Translations under genes and position numbers: made by a program
NCBI GenBank assembly: GCA_003661185.1
Contig: QMVQ01000041.1
Location: 1-9,992, forward strand
Direction: 5' to 3'
Origin: Candidatus Alkanophagales archaeon
GTDB taxonomy: Archaea; Halobacteriota; Syntropharchaeia; Alkanophagales; B39-G2
DNA: 9,992 nucleotides
The notes under the pieces: generated by a model
The model's database searches: none
Seen by the model: only the letters and a program-made list of their open reading frames with translations
Told to the model about the DNA's origin: nothing
Part shown: positions 1 to 7,109 of the stretch, one piece after another
Position numbering within the stretch: position 1 is the stretch's first letter
How the letters are laid out: every line of letters starts with the position of its first letter

Positions 1-1
1 G

Positions 2-256
2 GTAGTGGTGATGGTGCTCATAAGTCCGCTTTTCGGCATTGCTTGTGAGCGTGTCGGCTACTCCGAGCCCTTAGAGAACGTCGGTGAGGAATTTGGCGCC
101 GAGGAAATACCGATTTACGAAAATCCGCCGATGCCAGACTACGACGTCCCCGCGCTTGGCAACCCCGCACTCGGCGGCATAATCTCAGGGATTGTCGGCA
201 GCCTTGTCGTGCTCCTGCTCGCAGTGGGCATTGGGACGTTGCTGAAAAAGCCTTGA
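2..256 (+). CDS. PDGLE/CbiM-type cobalt transport protein, C-terminal part (5' end cut by window)
   Basis: This is the tail of a membrane component of an energy-coupling-factor cobalt (or nickel) importer. The reading frame is open to the window edge, so the true start lies upstream and the GTG/ATG codons at 5-13 need not be starts. What is seen is a hydrophobic run ending in ISPLFG, a soluble acidic stretch with PMPDYDVP, then a Gly-rich transmembrane helix (about the last 30 residues) ending in KKP. Family knowledge: PDGLE/CbiN-like C-terminal domains have a soluble loop with a P-DY-VPG element between two helices. The stop lies 12 bases before cbiQ, which supports a shared operon. It could be a separate CbiN-like subunit or the end of a CbiM-PDGLE fusion; the window cannot decide. 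Confidence 0.7.
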   Translation, partial: VVVMVLISPLFGIACERVGYSEPLENVGEEFGAEEIPIYENPPMPDYDVPALGNPALGGIISGIVGSLVVLLLAVGIGTLLKKP

Positions 257-268
257 GGCGTAAGAGCA

Positions 269-1084
269 GTGAGGGAGATACTCGAGGCATCGCTGAAGGA
301 AATAACGAAGCTCTTGCGAGACTTCCTTGTTACTGAGAGTATTGCGTCGCAAAAGGGCGTGCTGCAAAGCATAGATGCGAGAGTGAAGCTCGTCTCCCTC
401 TTTATTCTCGTATTTTTTGTTGCGATTTCTGACAGCCCACCCATATCCTTTTTTATCATATTCCTGTCGTTCTTGCTCGCCGTGCTTTCGAAAATTCCGT
501 TGAGAGCCTACGCCGCAAGGGTCACGCTCATTCCTGCATTTTCTTTCGTCGTAGTCCTGCCCTGGGCATTCCTTACAGAGGGGGCGCCGCTTTTAAATCT
601 CCCTTTAGGCTTAAAAATTACGCACGAGGGCATGTTCTATGTCACGAACTTCACAGCCCGGGTCTTCGCGTGTGTTTCGCTTCTCGTTCTTCTGATTCTG
701 ACGACGCGGTTCTCGTCGCTTCTTTCTGCGATGCGGGCGTTACGGCTGCCAAGCGGCTTTGTCTCGGTCCTCGCCATCGCTTACCGCTACATGTTTCTCT
801 TCCTCAACGAGGTTTACAGGCTGCTCGTCGCCAGAGAGAGCCGCACCTTCAAGCATGAAAAACTTAGGAAGACGTGGCGGCTTGGCGGCGAGACGCTCGG
901 TGTGTTCTTCTTGCGGGCTTTGGAGCGTGGCGAGCGTGTGCATCTTGCCGCGGTCGCCAGAGGTTACAGCGCCGAAGTTAAGACTTACACCCGCGAAACG
1001 CAGTTAAAGCCAAAAGATTTTTTATTTCTTTTGCTCTCATTGCTTTTGAGCGCAACAGTAATTCTTCATGGCGTTCGCATTTGA
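269..1084 (+). CDS. cbiQ: Energy-coupling factor transporter transmembrane protein (CbiQ/EcfT)
   Basis: This is the membrane coupling subunit that links the metal-binding subunit to the ATPase CbiO in a cobalt ECF importer. The 271-residue length is normal for CbiQ. Near residues 34-42 is the family's QSIDARVKL element (usually LDPR-K). Hydrophobic segments lie at about 42-75, 88-103, 122-146 and 250-266. The amphipathic coupling region has the AYRYMFLFLNEVYRL stretch (171-185). It also has two Ala-Arg-x motifs, ARESR (188-192) and ARGYS (230-234), which in EcfT proteins dock into the ATPases. The GTG start follows the upstream stop by 12 bases, and the stop TGA directly abuts the cbiO start, suggesting translational coupling. 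No other assignment fits as well. Cobalt rather than nickel is inferred from the PDGLE neighbour only. Confidence 0.9.
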   Translation: MREILEASLKEITKLLRDFLVTESIASQKGVLQSIDARVKLVSLFILVFFVAISDSPPISFFIIFLSFLLAVLSKIPLRAYAARVTLIPAFSFVVVLPWAFLTEGAPLLNLPLGLKITHEGMFYVTNFTARVFACVSLLVLLILTTRFSSLLSAMRALRLPSGFVSVLAIAYRYMFLFLNEVYRLLVARESRTFKHEKLRKTWRLGGETLGVFFLRALERGERVHLAAVARGYSAEVKTYTRETQLKPKDFLFLLLSLLLSATVILHGVRI

Positions 1085-1933
1085 GTGAGTGCGGAGGAAA
1101 TGAGTTGCAAACTGGATAAGAGCGACATGGTGGCGGTGGAAGCTCACGAAGTCAGCTACAGGTATCCAGACGGGACAGTAGGCGTGAGGCGTGCGAGCAT
1201 CTGCGTGAGGAGCGGCGAGCGTGTTGTGATCCTTGGTCCGAACGGTTCTGGGAAGAGCACGCTCCTCATGCTCCTTGACGGCTTGCTGCAGCCAGAGAGC
1301 GGCTACGTCAAGATTTTCGGCGTGCGTCTGACAAAGCGTAACGCGAGGATGCTCCGCAGGAACATAGGCTACGTCTTTCAGGACGCCGACGACATGCTCT
1401 TCTGCGCAACCGTGCGTGAGGATCTGGAATACGGACCCGCACAGCTTGATATCCCAAGAGAGGAGGCTTTAGAGCGTATAAAGGAGCTGACGGAGCTTTT
1501 CTCGCTCGATGAAGTTTTGGAAAAGCCGCCGTTCCGGCTGAGTGGCGGAGAAAAGAAGAGGGCGGCGATTGCTGCCGTGCTCTCAGTCCGTCCCCGTATT
1601 CTGCTCGTGGACGAGCCGACTGCGAACATGGATGCCGAGAGCAAAAACACGCTCATAAGCTTCTTGAATTTCCTAAACGCGGAGCATAAAATCACGCTAA
1701 TAACGACGACGCAGGACGTCGAAATAGCTCCACAGCTCGCGACCCGCATTTACATTATGGGCAGGAATAAAGAGACGGTCGCGGAGGGCTCTGTGAAGGA
1801 GATGCTCACAGATGAAAAATTGCTTGAAGCTAACGGACTGGAAGCCCCTTGCATCGTGCGCCTTTTCAAAAAACTTGGCTACAAAAACTGTCCTCTGACA
1901 ATCGAGGAGGCTTTTTCAGCCCTGTCAAAATGA
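1085..1933 (+). CDS. cbiO: Cobalt ECF transporter ATP-binding protein (CbiO)
   Basis: This ABC-type ATPase powers the CbiMQO importer from the cytoplasmic side. Motifs seen: Walker A GPNGSGKST (51-59), Q-loop Gln99 in VFQDADD, ABC signature LSGGE (152-156), Walker B ILLVDEP with Glu177, and D-loop ANMD (180-183). The H-loop, normally T-H-D-V in this family, reads TTQDV: Gln210 (codon CAG at 1712-1714) stands where the switch histidine should be. The rest of the protein looks intact, so this is a substitution and not decay. The GTG at 1085 directly follows the cbiQ stop, and no ribosome site decides the start. ATG at 1127 would give MVAVEAHEVSYRYPDG, closer to the usual CbiO N-terminus and equally possible. 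The C-terminal tail (about 235-282) is the usual ECF ATPase extension. The gene converges on the minus-strand operon, with 14 bases between the stops. Confidence 0.92.
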   Translation: MSAEEMSCKLDKSDMVAVEAHEVSYRYPDGTVGVRRASICVRSGERVVILGPNGSGKSTLLMLLDGLLQPESGYVKIFGVRLTKRNARMLRRNIGYVFQDADDMLFCATVREDLEYGPAQLDIPREEALERIKELTELFSLDEVLEKPPFRLSGGEKKRAAIAAVLSVRPRILLVDEPTANMDAESKNTLISFLNFLNAEHKITLITTTQDVEIAPQLATRIYIMGRNKETVAEGSVKEMLTDEKLLEANGLEAPCIVRLFKKLGYKNCPLTIEEAFSALSK

Positions 1934-1947
1934 GTTGCATGTGGAGC

Positions 1948-2493
1948 TCAAAGAAGCAAAAACAAGCTTAATTGCATGAGCGTTGCTGAAAACAGAGGAA
2001 TCAAGAGGTTGTCGTCGAGGAATCTCAAGTGTAGTGGTAGGAAGTCCGCAACGGTTGCGCCTACGGCGCCGAGCATCGAGACGGGCAACGGGAGGTAAAT
2101 GCAACCGACCGCCGTGCTTATGACGAACATCGCGAGCGCCGCCAACCTTCCCGTCGTCACGGCTTTCATGACGCCGGCGATGCCATCGCCTGCTGCGAGC
2201 ATTAGGATGGCTGCCATTGCCACGGCGCTCTCAAAAATAACGACGCACGTCAAGATGCCGATTAGGAAAAACACGTAACCTGCGAGTCTATCTTGCTCGT
2301 AACTCCTGAGAAGTTTCGAGTAAAAAACGAGCTTGTTATGTTTCAGTCTTAAAAACTCGAAGAATGAAGAGAAGCAAAGGCAGAAAAGGACGCTCAAGAT
2401 TAGGAACTGTTTGCCAAAAATTTCGAAAAATACAGGCGTTAGTATGCCAATGGCGTGAATGGCTTTCCTTTTAAACTCGCTCGCCAATCGCAT
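1948..2493 (-). CDS. Diacylglycerol/polyprenol (dolichol/phytol) kinase-family membrane protein
   Basis: This looks like a small integral membrane protein of the CTP-dependent polyprenol/diacylglycerol kinase superfamily (Sec59/VTE5/Dgk1-like). In archaea such proteins probably phosphorylate isoprenoid alcohols or act in lipid salvage. Visible landmarks are the N-terminal FKRKAIH (7-13), EQDRLAGYVFFLIG (66-79), AAGDGIAG (100-107) matching the GD-x-x-A motif, and DDNLLIPL near the C-terminus (160-167), a strong family marker. Most of the rest is hydrophobic, with about five or six helices. At 181 residues it is short. The basic K(S/T)xEGS-type segment that normally follows the GD motif is not recognisable; only TTGRLAAL is there. 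The start lies 4 bases past the hdrB stop, with no clear ribosome site, so it is probably the last gene of the hdrCB transcript. A lipid role next to hdr genes may be chance. Exact substrate unknown. Confidence 0.72.
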   Translation of the reverse strand: MRLASEFKRKAIHAIGILTPVFFEIFGKQFLILSVLFCLCFSSFFEFLRLKHNKLVFYSKLLRSYEQDRLAGYVFFLIGILTCVVIFESAVAMAAILMLAAGDGIAGVMKAVTTGRLAALAMFVISTAVGCIYLPLPVSMLGAVGATVADFLPLHLRFLDDNLLIPLFSATLMQLSLFLLL

Positions 2494-2497
2494 TAAG

Positions 2498-3373
2498 CTA
2501 TTTCAAGAGCTTCTCTGGCATTTTCACGTATTGCAAGTCGAGCCCGAGCTCTTTTTCGTCAAAACCGAGCGCTAGTCCGAGGAGTTGCGTGTAGAAGAGC
2601 ACTGGCATGTTCGGCTCGCCGCCAAATTTCTCTTTTATCTCAAGCTGCCCGCGGTCGAATTGCAGGTGGCAGAACGCACACGGGTGGACTATGCAATCGG
2701 CGCCTGCGTTCTTTGCGTTTTCGAGTTTCTGCATCGTGAATTTGAGCGCAGTTTCCAAGCTGCGAGCACGCACGCCGCCGCCGGCGCCACAACACATCAG
2801 CTTGTCTTTGTATTCGACACTCTTAGCGCCAGTAATCTCCACGAGCTCGTCGAGGAGTGTCGGCGTCTCTGATGAGCCGTGTCCTCTTACCTCCGATGGC
2901 TTGAGAAAGTGGCAACCGTAGTGGACCGCGACGCTCACGCCCTCCAGCGGCTTCTTAACCACCTCTTTAATCCTCTCAAGCCCTACGTCATCGTATAAAA
3001 TCTCAACGACGTGCTTCACCTCTATCGTGCCTTTAAATTCCTTTTCTATGCCCCTAAGAATCTCGTTCACCCGCGCTCTGAGCCGTGCGTCGTGCTTCAG
3101 CAAGTGGTTTGCCTCTTGAAGCGAGCCGTAGCAGCCATTGCACGTTGTTATGATGTCGCAGCCCAGCTCCTCCGCAATGCACAGGTTGCGGGCGGCGAGC
3201 GGCAGCCACGTCCGCAAGTCGAAACTCCCGAAAACCCCGGGCGCTGGACAGCAGGAGGCGCCCTCCATCTCCACTACCTCAACGTCAAACGCCTTCAAAA
3301 CCTTTTTTGTCGCCGCCTCTATTCCCGGGTAACGGTTTGGCGTGATGCAGCCCAGAAAATATGCATATTTCAT
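2498..3373 (-). CDS. hdrB: CoB-CoM heterodisulfide reductase-like subunit B (HdrB)
   Basis: Two CCG (cysteine-rich) domains make this an HdrB, the subunit that carries noncubane [4Fe-4S] clusters and splits the CoM-S-S-CoB disulfide in methanogens. Domain 1 has Cys9, Cys41-Cys42, Cys78 and Cys81. Domain 2 has Cys154, Cys194-Cys195, Cys232 and Cys235. Both CX(n)CCX(n)CxxC sets are complete, so both cluster sites should be functional. The start MKYAYFLGC is canonical, and 291 residues is normal. A GGGGGTG ribosome site (complement of 3380-3386) sits 6 bases before the ATG, and the hdrC stop is 14 bases upstream, so the two are co-transcribed. The flavin subunit HdrA is not in the window. The heterodisulfide substrate is inferred from similarity; HdrBC copies in non-methanogens can serve other thiol or electron-transfer roles. 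Confidence 0.93.
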   Translation of the reverse strand: MKYAYFLGCITPNRYPGIEAATKKVLKAFDVEVVEMEGASCCPAPGVFGSFDLRTWLPLAARNLCIAEELGCDIITTCNGCYGSLQEANHLLKHDARLRARVNEILRGIEKEFKGTIEVKHVVEILYDDVGLERIKEVVKKPLEGVSVAVHYGCHFLKPSEVRGHGSSETPTLLDELVEITGAKSVEYKDKLMCCGAGGGVRARSLETALKFTMQKLENAKNAGADCIVHPCAFCHLQFDRGQLEIKEKFGGEPNMPVLFYTQLLGLALGFDEKELGLDLQYVKMPEKLLK

Positions 3374-3387
3374 TCTTCACACCCCCA

Positions 3388-3942
3388 CTACACGTCCATC
3401 TTCGCCCAGTCGAAGCCTACGAGCTTGTCGAAGCCGGTCATCCTCACAATCTCTTGAAGCTCTTTCAGCGCCGCTTCGTGGGTCTGTGTCGTCGGCGGGA
3501 CTTCGGTGAGCCCTAATTTCCGCCGCTGTTCCCGTGTCGCTTCGTCTATCGGGACGGCGTGCCCGGTTTTTATCGCAAGCGCCGCCACCCTCTTGTGGGC
3601 ATCAGCCATGTATCCCTCTCTGGCGGCGATGTTCCTCACGATTCTTATGATGTCCGTAGTTTTCACCTTGCGAGGGCACCGCTCGTAGCACGTGTAGCAC
3701 GTGGTGCAGAGCCAAAGCTCGTCTGCTGAGAGCAAACGCTCCCGCAGGTTTAAAAGCGAGAGCAGAAACACCTTCCTCGTGCGCAACGCCGTGACTCTCC
3801 CTGACGGACAACTCCCGGTGCAGCGCCCGCATTGCAAGCATTCTTTTATCGTCTCCACAGCGCCGCTCCCGAAAATCTCATCGCCGAGCTCCAAAATCTC
3901 ATCCACGAGCTTCCGAGGCTTTGCCGCATCCAAGCTTACCAA
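3388..3942 (-). CDS. hdrC: CoB-CoM heterodisulfide reductase-like subunit C (HdrC), start re-assigned
   Basis: A soluble two-[4Fe-4S] ferredoxin-like subunit that passes electrons to HdrB. The two cysteine sets are CLQCGRCTGSCP and CTTCYTCYERCP; later landmarks HKRVAALAIKTGHAVPI, LTEVPPTTQTHEAAL and MTGFDKLVGFDW are typical of methanogen HdrC. The longest frame begins at ATG 3999, but that would place a minus-strand TATA box (3961-3970) inside the gene and leave 23 bases before the divergent gene. A TTG at 3942 lies about 25 bases from that TATA, as in a leaderless archaeal transcript. It puts 34 residues ahead of the first cluster cysteine, close to methanogen HdrC as I remember it. GTG at 3906 is a second alternative. 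The extra N-terminal residues of the long form look unlike HdrC. The family call is firm; the start is an inference. Confidence 0.9.
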   Translation of the reverse strand: MVSLDAAKPRKLVDEILELGDEIFGSGAVETIKECLQCGRCTGSCPSGRVTALRTRKVFLLSLLNLRERLLSADELWLCTTCYTCYERCPRKVKTTDIIRIVRNIAAREGYMADAHKRVAALAIKTGHAVPIDEATREQRRKLGLTEVPPTTQTHEAALKELQEIVRMTGFDKLVGFDWAKMDV

Positions 3943-3960
3943 CCCCGTTAAATTTAGGAA

Positions 3961-3970
3961 ATTTTTTATA
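3961..3970 (-). promoter_or_regulatory. TATA box for hdrC-hdrB operon
   Basis: Read on the minus strand this is TATAAAAAAT, a near-consensus archaeal TATA element. Its centre lies about 25 bases upstream of the TTG proposed as the hdrC start, the expected distance to a transcription start. The call rests on sequence and spacing only. Confidence 0.5.
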
Positions 3971-3987
3971 CCGTTTGCCCGAAAGCA

Positions 3988-3994
3988 TTTAAAA
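3988..3994 (+). promoter_or_regulatory. TATA box for hdrD-like/etfBA operon
   Basis: TTTAAAA in an AT-rich patch, centred about 32 bases before ATG 4023 and 38 before ATG 4029, so the transcript would start near 4017 with a leader of only a few bases. It lies back to back with the minus-strand TATA box, about 17 bases away. The two promoters could therefore share a single regulator site, or hinder each other. Confidence 0.45.
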
Positions 3995-4022
3995 GTCATA
4001 GGTTTTCAACGCTCACAGAGGG

Positions 4023-5156
4023 ATGGGCATGGAGACGATAGATGGAGAGAGTTTTGGGGAAAAATATGACCTTTTCGTGTGCTTGCAGTGCGGGAAATGT
4101 ACGGGCAGCTGCCCGCTTTCGATGCGCTCACAGCTAAGCCCAAGGAAGCATGTCCGAGAAGCTTTGCTTTTCGACAACGAGGTGGTTCTGGACAAGGAAT
4201 TCCTCTGGGACTGCACGACGTGCGCAACGTGCCGGCTCCGCTGCCCTCGAGACTTACAGCCCGTCGAAGTCATTATCGGAATGCGCAGCATCTTGATCGA
4301 AGAGGCAAAGGTGCCAGCCACCGTCCAAGAAGCCCTCGAAAGCACCTTCAAAAACGGCAATCCCTGGGGTCGTGCGCCGTCGAAACGAGACGAGTGGGCG
4401 GCGGAACTCTCTCTTAAGAGTGCGTCTGAGGGCGCAGAGTATTTATACTACGTAGGGTGCACGCCAGCTTACGACCCGAGGGTGCAGAACGTCGCAAAGT
4501 CGCTCGTCCGAGTCTTCAAGGCTGCAGGCGTGGACTTCGCAATCCTCGGCAACGAGGAGAAGTGCTGCGGTAATGAAATTCGACGCATGGGCGAGGTTGG
4601 GCTGTTCGAGATGCTCATGGAGGACAACGTTGAAATCTTCGAGAATTACGGCGTTGAACGTATTGTGACGTCGTCGCCGCATTGTTATAACGTTTTTAAG
4701 AACGAATACGAGGGGCTGAAGGCTGAGGTCTTCCACTACACGCAGCTTCTCTGCGAAAAGCTCGACAACGGCTTGCTCAAGCTCACGAAGGAACTGAAGA
4801 AGAAGGTGATTTACCAAGACCCGTGCTTCCTCGGCAAGCAGAACAAGATTTTTGAGGAGCCACGGAAGCTGATTTCGAGCATTCCAGGCGTCGAGCTTCT
4901 GGAATACGACCGTGAGAAGGAGCGGAGCGTCTGCTGCGAGGGCGGCGGCGGACGCATGTGGGCAGAGGCTACAGCAACAGGCGAGCGGACTGCGGAGACG
5001 AGAGTAAAGGAGGCGGTGGCACTCGGCGCCGAGATCATAGCGGTGGCGTGTCCGTTCTGCATGCTCACTTTTGAAGATGCTGTGAAAATGACCGGCTATG
5101 AGGGCAAGATTGAGGTAAAAGACATCTCCGAGTTGCTTGTTGAGGCTATTGAGTAG
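4023..5156 (+). CDS. HdrD-like iron-sulfur oxidoreductase (fused HdrC and HdrB domains), likely ETF partner
   Basis: This 377-residue soluble protein joins an HdrC-like ferredoxin domain to an HdrB-like double CCG domain, the HdrD arrangement. Ferredoxin clusters: Cys20/23/26/30 and Cys64/67/70/74. CCG domain 1: Cys146, Cys181-Cys182, then SSPHC with Cys221; the first Cys of its CxxC pair is Ser218. CCG domain 2: Cys268, Cys304-Cys305, Cys343 and Cys346, complete. There are no membrane helices, unlike HdrE-fused ETF:quinone oxidoreductases. The gene lies 29 bases before etfB in the same direction. Related Fe-S oxidoreductases next to etf genes are known or proposed to carry electrons between ETF and quinone or disulfide pools, which is the inferred role. 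ATG 4029, with GAGGG 7 bases ahead, is an alternative start. It could also be a (S)-2-hydroxyacid dehydrogenase-type subunit, but no FAD oxidase gene is adjacent. Confidence 0.85.
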   Translation: MGMETIDGESFGEKYDLFVCLQCGKCTGSCPLSMRSQLSPRKHVREALLFDNEVVLDKEFLWDCTTCATCRLRCPRDLQPVEVIIGMRSILIEEAKVPATVQEALESTFKNGNPWGRAPSKRDEWAAELSLKSASEGAEYLYYVGCTPAYDPRVQNVAKSLVRVFKAAGVDFAILGNEEKCCGNEIRRMGEVGLFEMLMEDNVEIFENYGVERIVTSSPHCYNVFKNEYEGLKAEVFHYTQLLCEKLDNGLLKLTKELKKKVIYQDPCFLGKQNKIFEEPRKLISSIPGVELLEYDREKERSVCCEGGGGRMWAEATATGERTAETRVKEAVALGAEIIAVACPFCMLTFEDAVKMTGYEGKIEVKDISELLVEAIE

Positions 5157-5185
5157 GAGAGTGAAGAGAACAGGAGGGTGATGCT

Positions 5186-5980
5186 ATGAAGATAGTGGTG
5201 TGCGTGAAGCACGTGCCGGACACGGCAGAGGCGGACGTCGTAATCACGCCTGATAAGAAGGGGATAAAGAAGGAGGGACTGGCGTTCGGGATAAACGAGT
5301 GGGACGAGTATGCAGTGGAGGAAGCGATTCTGATGAAGGAGAAATACGGCGGCGAGGTCGTTGCCATCACGATAGGCGGGAAGGAGTCGGAGGACACGCT
5401 GCGTCGCTGCTTGGCGAAGGGTGCAGACCGTGCGATTCGGATAGAGGATCCGGCGCTTGAGGGTTCGGATGCTTATGCGCTTGCGAAGGTATTGTGCGCC
5501 GTGATAAAGGGGATGGAATACGACATAATCTTCACGGGTGCGCAAGCTGGCGACGACGGCTTTGGGCAAGTTGGGCAGACGCTCGCCGAGCTTCTCGGAA
5601 TTCCGCATGCGGCGCTCGTCACGAAAGTCGAGCCGCAGGACGGGAAGGCGAAGGTGCACCGCGAGCTTGAGGGGGGGCTTGAGGAGGTGCTTGAGATTCA
5701 ATTGCCAGCGGTGCTTGCTGTGCAAACGGGGATAAACGAGCCGAGATACGTCTCGATCATGGGCATAAGGAAGGCGAAGAAGAAGGAGTTAAAGGTGCTC
5801 AGCCTGAGCGACATCGGGCTCAGTCCCGACGAGGTCGGCGAGAAGGGTTCGTTGCTCACGCTTGAGGAGCTTTACATCCCACCCGTTGAGAAGATGGCAG
5901 AAATTCTCACTGGCGCCCCTGACGAAACAGCGACGAAGCTGGCAGGCATCCTTGACGAGAGAGGGCTAATTCCGAAATAG
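5186..5980 (+). CDS. etfB: Electron transfer flavoprotein beta subunit (EtfB/FixA)
   Basis: The small subunit of the ETF heterodimer, which shuttles electrons from acyl-CoA-dehydrogenase-type flavoenzymes. Landmarks: N-terminal MKIVVCVKHVPDT, FGINEWDEYAVEEA (35-48), the nucleotide-binding GAQAGDDGFGQVG stretch (about 118-130) and the EtfB signature around VQTGINEPRYVSIMGIRKAK (about 178-198). The 264-residue length is normal. The start at 5186 has a GGAGG site 8 bases ahead (5173-5177) and matches the family N-terminus. The gene sits between the HdrD-like gene and etfA, with only 12 bases to the etfA ATG. Whether the nucleotide bound here is AMP (plain ETF) or FAD (bifurcating ETF) cannot be settled by eye. 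The GDDGFGQVG version differs from the DGDTAQVG-like pattern I associate with bifurcating forms, mildly favouring a non-bifurcating role. Confidence 0.95.
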   Translation: MKIVVCVKHVPDTAEADVVITPDKKGIKKEGLAFGINEWDEYAVEEAILMKEKYGGEVVAITIGGKESEDTLRRCLAKGADRAIRIEDPALEGSDAYALAKVLCAVIKGMEYDIIFTGAQAGDDGFGQVGQTLAELLGIPHAALVTKVEPQDGKAKVHRELEGGLEEVLEIQLPAVLAVQTGINEPRYVSIMGIRKAKKKELKVLSLSDIGLSPDEVGEKGSLLTLEELYIPPVEKMAEILTGAPDETATKLAGILDERGLIPK

Positions 5981-5992
5981 GAGGTGAAACAG

Positions 5993-6979
5993 ATGGCTGA
6001 GGTTTTCGTCTTGGTGGAGCATCGGCGCGGTGAGCTTCGGGACATCACGTTTGAAATGCTGAGCGGCTGCCGTGACCTTGCAAAGAACCTCAACGCAAGC
6101 ATCACCGCCGTGCTCCTTGGCAAGAACATTGACAACTTCGTGGAACAGCTCAAGAGCTGGGCGGACAAAATTCTCGTCGTCGAGGACGACAAGCTTGAGA
6201 ATTTCAACGCCGAAGCCTACCAGAGGGTCCTATCGCACCTGATAAAGGAGAGGAAGCCGATACTCACGCTCATCGGACACACGTCTTTCGGCATGGACTT
6301 GGCTCCAGCGCTGGCTGCGGAGCTCGGGATCCCGTTGGCGACGGACTGCATCGGCTTCGAATTGCAGGATGGGCGGCTGGTCGCAATCCGCCAGATGTAT
6401 GGCGGCAAAGTGAACGCCCGCATCTCGTTTAAGACGGCGCCCTACATGGCGACGATTCGCTCAGCGGCGTTCAAGGCTGAGGAGCCGGGGCTGAGCGCTG
6501 AGGTTGAGAAGGCGCCGTCGCCGCTCACTGAAGAAATCACGACGAAACGCTTCTTGGAATACGTGGAGGCGGCAGTCGGCGAAGTGGACATCACGCAGGC
6601 GGAACGCATCGTTGCCGTCGGGCGTGGCGTCGGTGATTATAGCGACGAAAAGGTGCGCAGCATCATCGAAGAGCTCGCGAACGAACTCGGTGCAGTCATC
6701 GCTTGTTCACGCCCAATCGTGGACAAAGGCTGGTTGCCCAAAGACCGACAGGTCGGCACGTCGGGTAAGACTGTCAAGCCGAAGCTATATTTGGCGTTGG
6801 GAATTAGCGGCGCTTTCCAACACGTCGCCGGGATGAGCGCCTCCGAGACCATAGTTGCCGTCAACAAAGACCCGAAGGCGCCCATTTTCACTGTTGCGGA
6901 CTACGGTATCGTCGATGATCTCTTCAAAGTCGTCCCCGTCCTCACAGAAAAAGTCAGAGAGGCAAAGGGCGGTTCTTAA
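5993..6979 (+). CDS. etfA: Electron transfer flavoprotein alpha subunit (EtfA/FixB)
   Basis: The large ETF subunit, which holds the electron-carrying FAD. The start is set at ATG 5993 because the GGAGGTG ribosome site at 5980-5986 lies 6 bases ahead. The GTG at 5984 falls inside that site, and MAEVFVLVEHRRGE is the usual EtfA N-terminus. In the 328-residue product, the N-terminal domain runs to about 190. The C-terminal FAD domain has CSRPIVDKGWLP with Arg240, QVGTSGKTV (253-261), GISGAFQH (270-277), SASETIVAVNKD (283-294) and ADYGIVDDL (302-310), all canonical. There is no extra ferredoxin domain of the kind seen in some bifurcating EtfA proteins. The gene overlaps neither neighbour, and a run of T follows its stop. 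It works as a dimer with EtfB; the electron donor dehydrogenase is not in the window. Confidence 0.95.
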   Translation: MAEVFVLVEHRRGELRDITFEMLSGCRDLAKNLNASITAVLLGKNIDNFVEQLKSWADKILVVEDDKLENFNAEAYQRVLSHLIKERKPILTLIGHTSFGMDLAPALAAELGIPLATDCIGFELQDGRLVAIRQMYGGKVNARISFKTAPYMATIRSAAFKAEEPGLSAEVEKAPSPLTEEITTKRFLEYVEAAVGEVDITQAERIVAVGRGVGDYSDEKVRSIIEELANELGAVIACSRPIVDKGWLPKDRQVGTSGKTVKPKLYLALGISGAFQHVAGMSASETIVAVNKDPKAPIFTVADYGIVDDLFKVVPVLTEKVREAKGGS

Positions 6980-7000
6980 TTTATTTTTTCTTTTGTTTTT
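6980..7000 (+). terminator. T-rich archaeal terminator after etfA
   Basis: Right after the etfA stop the plus strand is almost all T, in three runs broken by A, C and G. Archaeal RNA polymerase stops at such T tracts without needing a hairpin, so this probably ends the hdrD-like/etfBA transcript. Confidence 0.6.
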
Positions 7001-7076
7001 GCAGCGAACATTCCTCTCTCTTACGCAGCTAAAAACTGTAACTTAATCCCCCCCACCAAACCGGGTAAAAGAGCAA

Positions 7077-7085
7077 ATTTATTTA
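7077..7085 (+). promoter_or_regulatory. TATA box for the flavodoxin gene
   Basis: The AT-rich element ATTTATTTA is centred about 28 bases before the ATG at 7110, with a purine-rich flank (AAAAGAGCAA) upstream that could serve as a BRE. The spacing predicts a leaderless or nearly leaderless mRNA, in keeping with the absence of a ribosome site before this gene. Confidence 0.5.
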
Positions 7086-7109
7086 GTTTTTATCGCCAAA
7101 CCCACGAAG

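Noticed and set aside
3011..3457. Plus-strand open frame (148 codons) opposite hdrB
   Set aside because: It lies antisense to well-conserved hdrB codons and spans the hdrB/hdrC junction; no family features.
3997..3999. ATG 3999 as the hdrC start
   Set aside because: The extra residues do not look like HdrC, a minus-strand TATA box falls inside them, and no promoter is seen upstream of it.
5984..5986. GTG 5984 as the etfA start
   Set aside because: It is part of the GGAGGTG ribosome site that serves ATG 5993.
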